64,000 nt of DNA from Myotis daubentonii. Lineage: Eukaryota > Chordata > Mammalia > Chiroptera > Vespertilionidae. The stretch covers positions 149,765,549-149,829,548 of the forward strand of contig NC_081840.1 in NCBI RefSeq assembly GCF_963259705.1, read 5' to 3'. The notes beneath the pieces are model-generated. The model did not search any database, had not been told where the DNA came from, and saw nothing but the letters and a program-made list of their open reading frames with translations. Positions 10,912 through 22,540 of the stretch are shown here, piece by piece (positions within the stretch are counted from its first letter, which is position 1; every line of letters starts with the position of its first letter). The position numbers were made by a program, and so were the translations under genes.

Positions 10912-11893
10912 TGAGGCAGGAGAGTAAGAAAGTAGGGAAATTCCTTGACAAGTGGAATAAAGAAAACTGAGATGAAATAATTAGACAAGGAAAACAATTT
11001 GAGCAATTTACAGCCAACTAATGAATCACAAGGACACAGGTGCAAATGGTTTATGCATTCCAGACTCCCAGGCAGACTGGCCTCTGTCCCAGTACCTCTT
11101 CGACAGCATTCTTTAAAAATAAAACTAACCAGAAAATAACCCTGACCCCTTTACATACATTTTCTTTTTTTAAAAAAAATATATTTTATTGATTTTTTAC
11201 AGAGAGAAAGGGAGAGGGATAAAGAGTTATAAACATCAATGAAAGAGAAACATTGACCAGCTGCCTCCTGCACACCCCCTACTGGGGATGTGCCCACAAC
11301 CAAGGCACATACCCTTGACCGGAATCAAAACTGGGACCCTTCAGTCCACAGGCCGACTCTCCATCCACGGAGCCAAACCAGCTAGGGCCCTTTACACACA
11401 TTTTGACAAATCAACCTATTAAAGGACACATCTGAAAAGCTAATCAATATTCTGTTAAGACCCTCCCCTAGGATTCCAGCCAGCCAGCCAGCCAAGGAGA
11501 GATAAAAAATGCTTCAAGGCAAATAATCCGGGGAGAGCTCTCCCTCCTGGAGGCACACCCAAACCTTTCTCTCCCCCAACTTCTTCCCCAGAGGCATGCA
11601 TCTCCTAAACTCCAAGGGACCCATGAGACTTGCAGCCAGGGGAGCAGTGGGCAGTGGCAGATCTTGCCAGGCTACCCCCCTGAACCTGTCTCCAAGGCCC
11701 CCCTTTCTCTGACTTTTCCTCTCCTGTTGATTCTCCTACCTTAAACCTACTCTTTATTTCAGCTTTAATAAACACACTGTCAAAGCCACCTGAACTTGTG
11801 CTGTGAAATCTTTCCTATGTGAAGTCAAGAACCGACACACTACCAGTGGGTCCTAGGTAGACCCATCCTGAGGCCAAACCCAGTCTGGTAGCA
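10912..11893 (+). mobile_element. LTR insertion inside the MLT1, itself carrying a Ves SINE
   Basis: It starts with TG and ends with CA, flanked by ACAC (10908-10911) and ACAT (11894-11897), a near-perfect 4-bp duplication. An AATAAA-type signal lies in GCTTTAATAAACAC near 11765. Its first 120 bp match the LTR at 17039 (shared GACAAGG/AACAAGG and GCAAATGGTT blocks). Minus the SINE and its duplication, the LTR is about 740 bp. Confidence 0.6.
11164..11387 (-). mobile_element. Ves SINE, antisense
   Basis: An inverted Ves with a 17-bp target duplication, CCCTTTACATACATTTT (11147-11163) and the same with one change at 11388-11404. It sits inside the LTR and is therefore younger than it. Confidence 0.92.
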
Positions 11894-12122
11894 ACATCAG
11901 TCACTAGATTTAGGGTCCATGTTAATCTAGTAGGACCTCATGAAAGCTTGATTGCATCTGCAAAGACTCTATTTTCAAGTAATAACATGTCTTCTTGGGG
12001 GACACATTCAACCATTATGGAACCTCTCTGTCTTTCTCTCCTTCCGCCAGCTAGAGAAATTTTTTTGTTTTTTGTTTTTAAGAGATTGTGTGATTAGATT
12101 AGGCCCATGTGAATAATTTCCC

Positions 12123-12379
12123 TGTTATGAGCTGAATTGTGTTCCCCAAAAATCATATGTTTAAGCCCTAACCCTCAGTACTGTGGAATATGACTATATT
12201 TGGAGGCAGTACCTTTTAACATATAAGTTAAAATATGGCCATTATAGTAGACCCTCCTCTGATTTGACTGATATCCTTATAAGAAAAGAACATTTGGTCA
12301 CACAGAGATATCAGAACACAGCAAGAAGGTATAAGCTAAGAGGGAGAACTCAGGAGAAATCAAACCTGCCCCTACCTTA

Positions 12380-12383
<4 letters not shown>
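12123..12383 (+). mobile_element. MLT1 LTR, sense, 3' truncated
   Basis: It begins TGTTATGAGCTGAATTGTG-like and follows the MLT1 order (CCCTAACCCTCAGTACTG, then CCTTATAAGAAAAG). It is cut off by the tetranucleotide repeat. It lies opposite in strand to the neighbouring MLT1. Confidence 0.75.
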
Positions 12384-12664
<281 letters not shown>

Positions 12665-12689
12665 ATTGTTGTTTTTTAACCCCTACCTG

Positions 12690-12838
12690 AATCTTGTACT
12701 TCCACATCCTTGCCACCATTTGTTGTCTGTCGATTCATTTTTGTTTATTTATTTTTTATTGTTGACATTATTACAAATGTCCCCTATTTCCGCTCATGTT
12801 TATTTATTGATGATAGGCATTCTGACAAGAGTGAGGCA
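12690..12838 (-). mobile_element. Antisense L1 ORF2 3' fragment with a 44-bp L1 tail inserted
   Basis: The sequence CATCCTTGCCACCATTTG, then GATGATAGGCATTCTGAC, is inverted L1. Within it, 12754-12797 is an inverted L1 3' tail flanked by GTTTATTTATT at 12743-12753 and 12798-12808. It abuts a sense L1 piece. Confidence 0.65.
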
Positions 12839-14096
12839 GTAGGACTTGAAACCATAAAAATCCTACAAGAAAAAAATAGGCAATAAAATCTCGGACATTT
12901 CTCATAGCAATATTTTTTTTTCTGATATATTTCCTTGGGCAAGGGAAACAAAATAAAAAATAAACAAACAGGACTACACCAAACTAAAAGGGTTTTGTGT
13001 GGCAAAGAAAACCATCAATGAAATAAAAAGACAACCTACTAAATGATATGTCTAATTAGGGGTTAATATACAAAATATATAAAAAACGTATACAACTCAA
13101 CACCAAAAAACCAAATGATCCAATTAAAAAATGGGCAAAGGAAAGTAGTTGACATTTCTCCAAAGAGGATCTACAGATGGCCGATAGACATATGAAAACA
13201 TGCCCAACGTCCCTAATCATCAGAGAACGCAAATTAAAAACACAATGTGATATCATCTCACCCTTGTCAGAATGGATATCATCAATAAGTCAACAAACAA
13301 TAAGTGTTGATGAGGAGGTGGGGAAAAGGGAACCCTAGTGCACTGTTAATGGGAACACAGATTGATACAACTACTGTGAAAAACAGTATGGAGTTTCCTA
13401 AAAAAATTAAAAATGGAACGCCTTATCACTCAGCAATTCCACTTCTGGGAATCTATCTGAAAAAACTCTAAACAATGATTCAAAAGAATACATGCGCCCC
13501 TATGTTCATTGCAGTTATTATTTGCAATAGCCAAAATTTGGAAGCAGCCCAAGTGCCCATCAGTAGATGAATGGATAAAAAAGCTGTGGTACATCTACAC
13601 AGTGGGATACTACTTGGCCATAAAAAAGAAGGAAATCTTACTCTGCGACAGCATGGATGGACCTGGAGAGTATTTTGCTAAGTGAAATAATCCTGTCAGA
13701 GAAGGGCAAGTACCATATGATTTCACTTATATGGAATCTAAGGAATAAAATAAACTAACAAATAAAATAGAAACAGACTCATAGATACAGAGAACAGATT
13801 GATAGCTGTCAGAGGTGAGGGAGTTTGGGGGGGCTAGATGAAAAAGGTGAAGGGATTAAGCAAAAAAGGGAAAAAAACACCTGATAGACAACAGTATGGT
13901 GATTACCAGAGGAAAAGAGGGGAAAGGGGAAGGTAGGAGAGGGTAAAGGACGGATCAATGGTGATACAAGGAGACTTGACTTGAGGTGGTGAACACACAA
14001 TATAATATACAGATAATATAAAATATTCTAGAATTGTACCCCTGAAATCTATATAATTTTATTAACCAATGTCACCCCCAATAAACTCAATTTTAA
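12839..14096 (+). mobile_element. Sense L1 3' portion (end of ORF2 plus 3' UTR)
   Basis: It reads through the ORF2 C-terminal region (for example GCAATTCCACTTCTGGG and TGGCCATAAAAAAGAAGG) into the 3' UTR and ends at CCCCAATAAACTC with a short A-rich end. Frameshifts and stops are frequent. It is 5' truncated. Confidence 0.85.
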
Positions 14097-15084
14097 AATG
14101 TTCCTCTGGGTTTTTTTCAAATTCCACAAATGCAATTTTCAACCAAAAAGGATACTAATAACTAGAAGATTTTGAGCTAGTTATGTTTCCAGATGCATGC
14201 TTTTTGGATGACTGCTTCCTTTATTAAACATTTGAGTTAGGTTTCCACTAACTCATAATATTATATTTTAGACTGCAGTCTTTGAGCTGATATCACAGCC
14301 CTGTTGTATATATACGTTGCATTCTCCTTAGCATCTATAATTGTTAATGCAATTGGTTCTTGAAATTGCCACAGGAAACACAATAGACATGTTGTGCCAG
14401 CTTTGGATTATTAATAGCTCTGGGTAGCTCTCTACATATATGTTTTGAACATAGATGAGAGAAAAGTGAACATATGTTTCTAAATTTCTGGGTAATTATT
14501 TAGAGGTGAACTGCACAATGGATAGTTTGCTTACATGACAAATATTTCAATAGAAATAGGATGACTAAACACCTGCTGGAGAATCTGATCCCCTGGGTTC
14601 TCTTAAAGGCTTGGAGGGGACACATCATGTTTTGTCTAACCATTTGTCCTTCAATAGGAAATAGCAGACAACATTTTCTTTGTAATTGCTATAGAGAAGT
14701 ACCGAGAAATTGTATTTTTTGCACAATATTTTGAGGTCCTAAGAAAAGTAACACTCTCCTCACATTTTTCTGAATTAGCTAACATAGTTTTATGTGTTTT
14801 TCTTTAATTTTGGGAGACGTTAGTGGAACTTAGTCCTGGCCATAAGGGACAATGCGCTAAGAGCAGAGAGAAGAAAAGAGGTGTTGAAATGCCCCAGGCT
14901 TCTAGAGCTCTTCTAGTCACAGGATTTTTATTCAATGGTAAACTCTGGCAACTCTAACCCGAGCCCAGAAAGAGTCCTGCTTATGGGCAAGGAGAGGAAT
15001 GATGGGGAAGTGAGAGGCAAAGAAAAAGGGAGATAGCGAGGGAGAGGGTAAGGGAACGGGAGAGGGGGAGAGAGAGGTCCCATA
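14097..15084. other. Non-coding stretch without recognised features
   Basis: AT-rich sequence with a purine-rich (GGGAGA)n-like patch at 15025-15077. I see no gene or clear repeat. Confidence 0.4.
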
Positions 15085-16025
15085 ACCATTTGGTGGAAAA
15101 ACTATTTTTCCCCCTATTGTATGGTCTTGGCACCCTTGTCAAAAAACATTTGACTGTGTAAGCAAGAGTTTATTTCTGGGTTCTCTATTCTATTCCATTA
15201 GTCTATATGTCTGTCTTTATGGCAGTACTGGTGCTTTGCAGTACGTTTTAAAATTGGGGAGCATGAGTCCTCCAACTTTGTTCTTCCTTTTTCAAGTTTG
15301 TTTTGGTTATTTTGGGTCCCCTTGAGTTTCCTTATAAGTTTTAGGATCATACTATCAATTTCTGCAAAGAGGTTAGCTGTAAATTTAATAAGATTGCATT
15401 GAATCTGTAGATCAATTTGGGAAGTACTGCCATCTTAATATTAAATCTTCTGATACGTGAACATAAAGTATTTGTTCATTTATTTTGATATTAATTTCTT
15501 TCAACAATGTCTTATAATTTCCAGAGCATAAGTTTTGCATTTCTGTTAAATTTTATCTTAAATATTTTCTTCTTTTGAATGCTATCGGAGTGGAATTGTT
15601 TCCTTAATATTATTTTCTAATTGTTCATTGCAAATGTATAGAAAATTATTGTGTTTTTTAACGTATTAATCTTGTACTGTACAGTCTTGCTGACCTTATT
15701 AGTTCTAGTTGTTTTTTAGTGTATTCCTTAGAATTTTTCTATGTGTATGACCATGTCATCTGTGAATAAAATAGCTTTGTTTCTTCTATTCCAAACTAGA
15801 TGTCTTTTATTTTGTTTTTGTGCCTAATTGCCCTGAGTAGACTTTCCAGTTCAGTATTGAATCCAAGTGGTGAAAACAGACATCTTTGTCTTGTTCCTGA
15901 TCTTCAGAGGAGAGGACTCAGTCTTTTCCCATTTAGTGTGATGTTAGCTGGAGGTTTTTTTGTAGATGTGCTTTATCAAGTTTAGGAAGTTCCCCTCTAT
16001 ACCTAGTTTTCTGAGAGTTCTTTCT

Positions 16026-16088
<63 letters not shown>

Positions 16089-16480
16089 CTCTTTCTTTCT
16101 TTCTTCCTTTCTTTCTTTCTTTCTCTTTATCATGAATAGGTGTTGGATTTTGTCAAATACTTTTTTTGCATTTATTATTATGATCATATGACTTTTCTTT
16201 ATTAACTTGCTGATGTGATAAATTACATTAACTTTTCAAATGTTGAACCAGCCTTGCATACCTATAATAAACCCTACTTTGTCATGGTGTATAATTATTT
16301 TTCAACAAGTTTTTATTTGCTTTGCCAATATTTTGCTGAGGATTTAAAAAATCTATTCATAAGAGATATTGGCCTATCATTTTCTTCTTTACATGATGTC
16401 CTTGTCTGGTTTGGGTATGAAGGTAATGCTGGCCTCCCTCATAAAATCAAGACATCTGTTTGTCTCTTCCTGATCACACT
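15085..16480 (-). mobile_element. Antisense L1 ORF2 fragment
   Basis: The plus strand shows inverted ORF2 landmarks such as TCCATTAGTCTATATGTCTG, TGTCATCTGTGAATAAAAT and ATTATTATGATCATATGAC. An expanded TTTC tract at 16018-16127 lies inside it. There is no intact frame. Confidence 0.8.
16018..16127. repeat. (TTTC)n microsatellite
   Basis: About 110 bp of TTTC repeats with a few CTCT and TTCC interruptions, embedded in the antisense L1. Confidence 0.97.
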
Positions 16481-17038
16481 GAGCTGATAAGCTTCGCTAA
16501 TTGCTGTGTGATTGCTATGTTGTTTCAACAGTGCCCTGTGATCTGTCAACACAGATAGATGTAATAGTTTGGGCTCCTTGAAAGGAGTTGTTTTAAAGTC
16601 AGTGTTTGGAGACTTCTTCTGACCCCAAGAGAGCGTTCCTACCTGTCTCTTTCCTTAAATCTCTCTGGCAAACTAACTGATCTATGGTTTCATGTATACC
16701 TCTCATGAATTCACAAATCTCCTGTTGATTGCTTTCACCTCAACTTCCATTGTTTTTGAGAGAATCTTTAGGCTTAAACTTTCCCACACTCTTTTGCAAA
16801 TGGAGTCAGTTCCCTTGGGAAGAGGTGTCAAGCCCTCTGATTTCAGGCCTGCCTCTCCTCCTTGGCAAAATCTCTGAGCCAAGTTTCTGGGGGTATAGGT
16901 GGGAACAGTGATGTGCGTCTCTCAGAGTGACATGCCTGCTTTAGGAGCTGAGCACTTGGCAGAGGCCAGGTATCACTGCAACCTCCGGTCTTCTCATCTT
17001 GGGCAAGGGTGATTGGAGCCCCATTATTTTCTGTGCAC
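16481..17038. other. Non-coding stretch without recognised features
   Basis: Moderately GC-rich sequence. Short overlapping frames (for example 16843-17277 minus) show no recognisable domain. It could be internal sequence of the LTR element that follows. Confidence 0.35.
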
Positions 17039-17658
17039 TGCCCCCAAGGGCAGCAAGAAGCTAGGAAAAATCCCAGGGCAGGACGAATAGGGAAACTGAG
17101 GCAAGAAAAGTAAACAAGGCCAAACAGTTTGGGCAGCTTGCAGCTGACTTGTGAATAACAAGCCATTACCTTCCCCAGACCAAGGACACTTGAAAGCAAA
17201 TGGTTAAAACCTCCCCAACTAGAGAATGCAGGAAAGGAGGAGGGGAGGGGAAGGAAAAAAGGGAAGTTGTATTTCACTCCCTAACAGAAAAGCCAGCCAT
17301 CTCAGGGCTTGGCGAGATAAGATTGCTAGGTGCTTCTCATGAATTCTGGGGAAGCAGTAACAAAGTAAAAGGGAAACCTTGAGAGTTAATCTGTACCAAG
17401 ATACCTGGCAGAGGAATTTTGAAGCCTATAGACATAAGGGCATATAAGCCCTTGAACCCTCACCTGACTTGTTCCCAGGCTAGCTGGGAAGTCCATCTGC
17501 ACCTGATAGGGCAGATATATTCTGATAAATTTGCTTGCCTTGCTTATTTGATAAATTTGCTAACTTTGCTTCTTTAATAAATTCACTTTGCTATAACGCA
17601 GTCATTGGGTGTCATTGGACAGCCCTCTCCCTCCAACTCAGTGGGCTGCTCCATAGCA
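17039..17658 (+). mobile_element. LTR, same family as the insertion at 10912
   Basis: The start TGCCCCCAAGGGCAGC aligns with 10912 onward. The shared segment AAACAAGGCCAAACAG, then GCAAATGGTTAAAACC, is clear. A possible TATA-like box is GGCATATAAGCCC near 17450, and polyadenylation-type TTAATAAATTC is near 17575. The 3' boundary is approximate. Confidence 0.55.
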
Positions 17659-17675
17659 CCTTTTTGAAAGGGGGA

Positions 17676-18058
17676 TGGCTATGCCCTCCATCTTGCCCCG
17701 TACCCTCCATGTTGGGGCAGCAGCCATGTGCTCAGGAGAATACCTTCTTCCCGGAAGTTCTTTAAACTAACCAATGACAATCAAGGGACGTGGGCGCCAT
17801 AGAGATGACCACATCCTGTGTAAGAAGACCCGACTTGCACCTGGCCAATCGGCAGGGCCCACAGTCAGCTCCCCTCCCCTCACTCCACCCACTATTAAAA
17901 CCCTGTTTTTCCCACGGTGGACTCACTCTGCTTCCTGTTGCTGCGTGGTCCAGGAGGGGGAGTCGAGCTAGCTCAAGTAAAGGACCCTCTACTTTTGCAT
18001 GGGACTGGCTGGTTCCCTGGTGTGGTTTTCTTGGGGATCTTGAAATCTGGGCATAACA
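17676..18058 (+). mobile_element. ERV1-type LTR related to the young provirus LTR at 50243
   Basis: A purine run, GAAAGGGGGA (17666-17675), precedes TG at 17676, as a polypurine tract would. TATTAAAACCC at about 17892 is a TATA-like box. The last 80 bp closely match the 3' end of the provirus LTR (GGACTGGCTGGTTCCCTGG, ending GGGCATAACA). TGGTGTCTGTGAGGTGCC follows at 18065 and could be a primer-binding site, but I cannot match it to a tRNA with confidence. Confidence 0.6.
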
Positions 18059-18258
18059 CTTTTCTGGTGTCTGTGAGGTGCCTATGACACTTCCATGAGG
18101 GCGGCTGGTGAAAGTAGAGAGTGTCACCAGAACCCCTGTCCAAAGTTTCCTCTGTATTAGATTCTGGGGAACTACATGATCCCTAAGTTTCTTCCCCATG
18201 TGATTCTGAACTCGATTTTGCTAGCGCCAAACTAGAATGAGATCAACAGAGGCTTCTT

Positions 18259-18389
18259 TTTTTTTCTTTTTCAATATATTTTTTTATTGTTGATAGTATT
18301 AGAGATTTCTCCCATTTTCACCCCTTTTTTTACCCTTCTCCTCCCAGCCCCTCATCCTCCCCCCACCCCCCAGATCTTCACTACCCTAT
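18259..18389 (-). mobile_element. Short antisense L1 3' tail with target duplication
   Basis: 131 bp: poly-T, then ATTTTTTTATTGTTGATAG and a C-rich segment, which is the inverted L1 3' UTR. It is flanked by ACAGAGGCTTCTT at 18246-18258 and 18390-18402. This is an extreme 5' truncation. Confidence 0.85.
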
Positions 18390-18857
18390 ACAGAGGCTTC
18401 TTGATGTACATTTGAGAACTATCAGCTTCACTGCTTTGGAATGAATTAGTTGATGGAAACATTTTCAGAGCAACTTGAAAATTCCAAGTTTTCCTCTGAA
18501 GTTTAAGTAGATAACCTCTTGGCTTAGTGATTCAGGTTGTGGTCATCAGTGTCTGTTCCACCTTTTCTGAGCTTTGGTGATGAGTTTTCTGATCTTTGCT
18601 CCCCCAGATCTTCAAGTAAATTTTAATTCTTGTATTAAACCTTTTATTTCTGGAGTTCTTAGAGTGGCTCTGCTTTCTTAATCAAGTCCACACTGAAAAA
18701 GAACCAATTTTCAGGGCAGATGTTCTAGTAGTTTTTGTTTAGTTGAGAGGGACCATAAATCCTAAGAAGAAAGATGAAAGTAGTATAAGAATGAAGGGGG
18801 GGGGGCAATGGGTCCTAGAGAAGATGAAAGGACTTAAAGTCAAGAGTATTGTTGAAT

Positions 18858-19067
18858 TTCCCAGCTAGTGTGGCTCAGTGGATAAACGTCGACCTATGAA
18901 CCAGGAGGTCACGGTTCAATTCCCGATCAGGGCAAAAGTCCAGATTGTGGTCTCAATCCCCAGAGTGGGGTGTGCATGACCTCAATCACTCAATGATTCT
19001 CATCACTGATGTTTCTGTCTCTCCCTCTCCCTTCCTCTCTGAAATCAATACAAATATATATATTTAA
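18858..19067 (+). mobile_element. Ves SINE (divergent head)
   Basis: The head, GTGTGGCTCAGTGGATAA, then GGTTCAATTCCCGATC, is followed by the usual pyrimidine block and an A/T tail. Target duplication AGTATTGTTGAAT is at 18845-18857 and 19068-19080. Confidence 0.9.
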
Positions 19068-19072
19068 AGTAT

Positions 19073-20154
19073 TGTTGAATGGACTATCCTTGGTCAGGAG
19101 GGAGGGATATATCCTTACAGCTAGAAATAACTTAAGAATGGATGCTGTATTAGTTTGGCTCCTCTGAGAAGCAGATACCAGGATGGAATTAAGTATGCAA
19201 GTTATTTACTGGAGAAAATGCCTATGAGGAAAAATGGGGATGATGCTGGAGGAGGCAGGTATGACTCTGGTTCAAAAAATATGAAAGAGAAAAAGTTGAG
19301 TAGGGAGTGTCTTAGATGCAGTGCAATTCTAAGCAAGTTTTGACAAGGCCATGGGGAAATACTTGAATCAAAGTCAGAGGGGTCCAGTGACACAGGGCAG
19401 TAGGCCTGCCTTCATATCTCTGGCACACCAGTCATTGGCTGACATGGAAATTGTGCCCACAGCTCAAACTCCAGGATGGATTTGGAGCCTAAGAGTTGGG
19501 TCTATCAGTCAGTGATATTCCCCAAAGTCAGGAAACCAAAGGGCACATTTCCATGCCCACTACAAATGGAGATCTAGAGGTTGGTGTAGGTTTCAGAGTG
19601 GGGAGCAAAAAGTTGAGGTGATCTCTGCCTTAGCTTTCTTATTTGTGAATGAGAATTCATGCACTGGGCCCCTAGTAAATAAATAAATAAATGTAATTAA
19701 TTTATAAGGCTTAACAATTAAATAATATATAAGAGCTTGTAATAATAACAACAACACTAACAATAATAATGATAATAGCAATGTCTAACTTTTACTGAAT
19801 GCTTTCTAAGCAATTTTTATGAAGTCTTTCAATACAGACCCCACTTTTTTCATTCCCAGTTCTGATCTTTGAGGGCAATCTCTTCTAGCCATTCTATTTG
19901 GAATTCTTCTAAGGGTTATTTTCATATCCTTAAAATTATATGTATAGATTTACAATTTCTTGGTTTTGTCTATTATTTTGTGATAGGTGGTCACCTTTGA
20001 AAACTGCTTTGATATTTCCAAGAGTTAGGTGCTATGAAAGGGTAGTTTACACTGAGAGAATGGTTCAAAAGGAGTTAGCATTCATAAAAAAGAAACATAT
20101 AATAGACTATTCTGGCTATAGATGAAAATGCATGAAATACAACTAAAACAATCA
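19073..20154. other. Non-coding stretch with a HeliBat end
   Basis: 19145-19560 may be an old antisense LTR (TGTATTAGTTTGGCTCCTCTG start) but has no clear end. The remainder is AT-rich, apart from the HeliBat scrap at 19648-19675. Confidence 0.3.
19648..19675 (+). mobile_element. HeliBat 3' terminal scrap
   Basis: GAATTCATGCACTGGGCCC followed by CTAG and T reproduces the HeliBat 3' end. Nothing upstream matches, so only the terminus survives, or it is a minimal end capture. Confidence 0.6.
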
Positions 20155-20356
20155 ACCACACAGAATCTCAGAGGAAGGTGAGCGAAAGTGGGTGGGTGGG
20201 AGGTGATCAATCAAAGAACTTATATGCATAGCCCAAGGACACAGACAATAGGGTAGTGGAGGCCTGGGGTGGGGGTGCAGGGGGTGGGCTGGAGGGGGTC
20301 AATGGGGGAAAAAAGGAGACATATGTAATGCAACAATAAAGATTAAATAAGTAAAT
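20155..20356 (+). mobile_element. L1 3' UTR tail
   Basis: A G-rich 3' UTR (GGTGGGGGTGCAGGGGG) ends in ATGTAATGCAACAATAAAG and an A-rich tail. A possible imperfect flank repeat is AAATACAA. It is a 5'-truncated insertion. Confidence 0.65.
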
Positions 20357-20923
20357 ACAAATTAAAATACACATTTCAAAAAGGGAAAAGAATTCAACCA
20401 CAGAAATAGCCAACCAAATACATTTCACTAATTCCATCAGATAATATGCACCAAATTGTACAGTTACCTCTTCCTTGTTACCTCAAGGAAGTAAAAAGAA
20501 TCATGTGGAGGCTGCCATTCCAAACATTCATGATAGGCTGTAAAGATCTGGGATTAATTAACTACAGGATTGCTGTGTGCACATATTGAGCATTTGTAAA
20601 ACAATGAATAGTCCTTTTATCAATTGGTTTTGAAAACAGTTTTATATTTAACCTAATTACTGAATAATACATTTTTTAAAGTGTTCATTTCTTTTTTGAA
20701 TCACCCTAAGTTAGGTATGTTAAAGATTTATTCATGATGCAATGTATGTGCTATATGTAACTATTTTATCTCTTCTTTTTAATAAAGGTAAAAGCTCACT
20801 AAAATCATAACAAACAAAAAAGAGACAAAACACAAAAATGAATTGTGAAAAATTATTTAAAAGTTTATTTATATTTAAACCAGATCCATATTACACAATA
20901 GGAAATGATATTAAAACAATTTC

Positions 20924-21143
20924 TGCCGAAACCGGTTTGGCTCAGTGGATAGAGCATCGGCCTGCGGACTGAAAGGTCCCAGGTTCGATTCCGGTCAAGG
21001 GCATGTACCTGGGTTGCGGGCACATCCCCAGTGGGAGATGTGCAGGAGGCAGCTGATCAATGTTTCTCTCTCATCGATGTTTCTAACTCTCTATCTCCCT
21101 TCCTCTCTGTAAAAAAATCAATAAAATATATTAAAAAAAACAA
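20924..21143 (+). mobile_element. Ves SINE, well preserved
   Basis: A-box TGGCTCAGTGGATAGAGC and B-box GGTTCGATTCC are intact. Target duplication AAAACAATTTC is at 20913-20923 and 21144-21154. The intact Pol III boxes and tail suggest a young copy. Confidence 0.95.
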
Positions 21144-21154
21144 AAAACAATTTC

Positions 21155-22014
21155 CACCACTGTGAGTACAGCTTCTAAAAGGAGTAGAGAAATCCTGTGT
21201 ATTCCTAGTCAAATTGCTGGCAGTTGAGGCCCACGTTTGGTCATTTTAAAACAGATTCATTTAAAATGATTTATTTGAGGAACATTTTGAACAGTTGTTC
21301 TGACAGTTGGAAATAGGAAACTGAATTATTTCAATAGTTTATTTTCTGCCCTTGTGCAGTTACCAGAATGAGAGGATAAGACAGGTCCAACATTTACACT
21401 GAAATTAGTCCATTGGAACTTTGCAGCAGAACTATAATCTCCCCAGCCGCGAGTTATGTTTTAGAGATGCTTGCATGTGGTCAAGCCGTGCACACGGAAT
21501 GAGTAGAGGCCGTTCAGAGAATTCTGAGTTAGTCTGTCCCTTTATTCACTCTGCATTTATGGAGTGAGAAATAATCTTGTTGCTGGGAGATGTATTATGT
21601 TCACTGGAGAACTGATGATGTCAACATTTTTAAATGATATCCTGTTCTCTCCATGTATGCCAATGCCATGCTTTTATCCATAATGAATTGAAAGACTCTG
21701 AATTGTTAATCATAAAAACAGGAAAGTAAATTCTTAGATTTCTATCTTCTAGCAAATATATTTTCTGTTCTCTGTAGTGACTCAGAGCTCCTGATTTTAG
21801 GAGGACATAACAGAATTTTGTTGATTTAATGTGTAATAATGGCACATTATAAAGGTCTTGACCCCCACCTCTGAAATAACTCCTGAATAGATAACAATAA
21901 TCTTAGGCAAATGGTAGTGTTATTGAAGGTTTATTATTGTTTTGTCCCATTTACAAGTTGCTGCTTTGTTAATGAAATTTTCCTAAGGCCAAAACAAGAG
22001 AGTAAGTATATTCT
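21155..22014. other. Non-coding, AT-rich stretch
   Basis: No repeat or gene recognised. A conserved non-coding element could be hidden here, but that cannot be judged from one sequence. Confidence 0.4.
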
Positions 22015-22540
22015 AAACTTACACTGTCCAATGTGGTAGCTATTAGCCACAGTAGTTATTAAGCATTGGTATGTGGCTAATTTGGATTGAGAGGTTCTCT
22101 AAGTGTAAAATGCACACCAGATTTCAAATATAAATACAAAAAAGTGAGATGGTTATTGATTACGTGTTGAATTGAAAACATTTTGGATATATTGAGTAAA
22201 ATAAGAAACACATGTATATTAATTAATCTTAACTCTTTAATTTTATACTTACACTAGAGGCCTGGTGCATGAATTCATGCACAGGTGGGCTGATCGGGCC
22301 TGGCTGGCAGAGAGGAGGGGATGCAGGAGGTTGGCCAGCCGGCCCCACCTGCAATCGGGGGGGGGGGGCTATTGGGGGTGGGGCCATCCAGGGGGAGGGA
22401 CTGCGGGCAGTTGGCTATCTGGCCCTGCCCCCTGGTCAAACTCCAGGTCGAACTCCTGGGTCGAGGGGACAATTTGCATATTAGCCTTTTATTATATAGG
22501 ATATGTGGCTCACGTTACATATGTATTGGACAGCATGGCT
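22015..22540 (+). mobile_element. MER20/MER58-like hAT element, split by a HeliBat
   Basis: 22021-22253 (ACTGTCCAATGTGGTAGC start) and 22502-22540 (ending ATTGGACAGCATGG) have complementary ends of an old Charlie-type hAT. The HeliBat at 22254-22501 lies between them. The subfamily is uncertain. Confidence 0.6.
22254..22501 (-). mobile_element. HeliBat Helitron, antisense, short form
   Basis: CTAG at 22254-22257, a GTGCATGAATTCATGCAC hairpin, a GC-rich interior with a G run at 22358-22367, and the inverted 5' end TTATTATATAGGA. It is placed exactly between A and T of the host repeat. Confidence 0.92.

Larger units (their letters stand above)
10596..12030 (-). mobile_element. Antisense MLT1 LTR, split by a younger LTR insertion
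   Basis: The parts are 10596-10911 and 11898-12030. The first part begins with the inverted MLT1 3' end (AACTGGGTGGCTTAAAACAA). The second resumes with the CACTAGATTTAGGGTCC region and ends near CAACCATTATGG. The two halves join in register once the insertion at 10912-11893 is removed. Confidence 0.75.

Noticed and set aside
12690..14096. Twin-priming (5' inversion) of one L1
   Set aside because: The inverted piece overlaps sequence also present in the sense piece (around 13265-13320), so two separate insertions are more likely.
16843..17277. 144-aa minus-strand frame
   Set aside because: It overlaps an LTR with homology on the other strand and has no recognisable domain.
20924..21000. tRNA-like sequence with A and B boxes
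   Set aside because: It is the head of a Ves SINE, flanked by a target duplication and followed by the SINE body, so it is not a functional tRNA gene.
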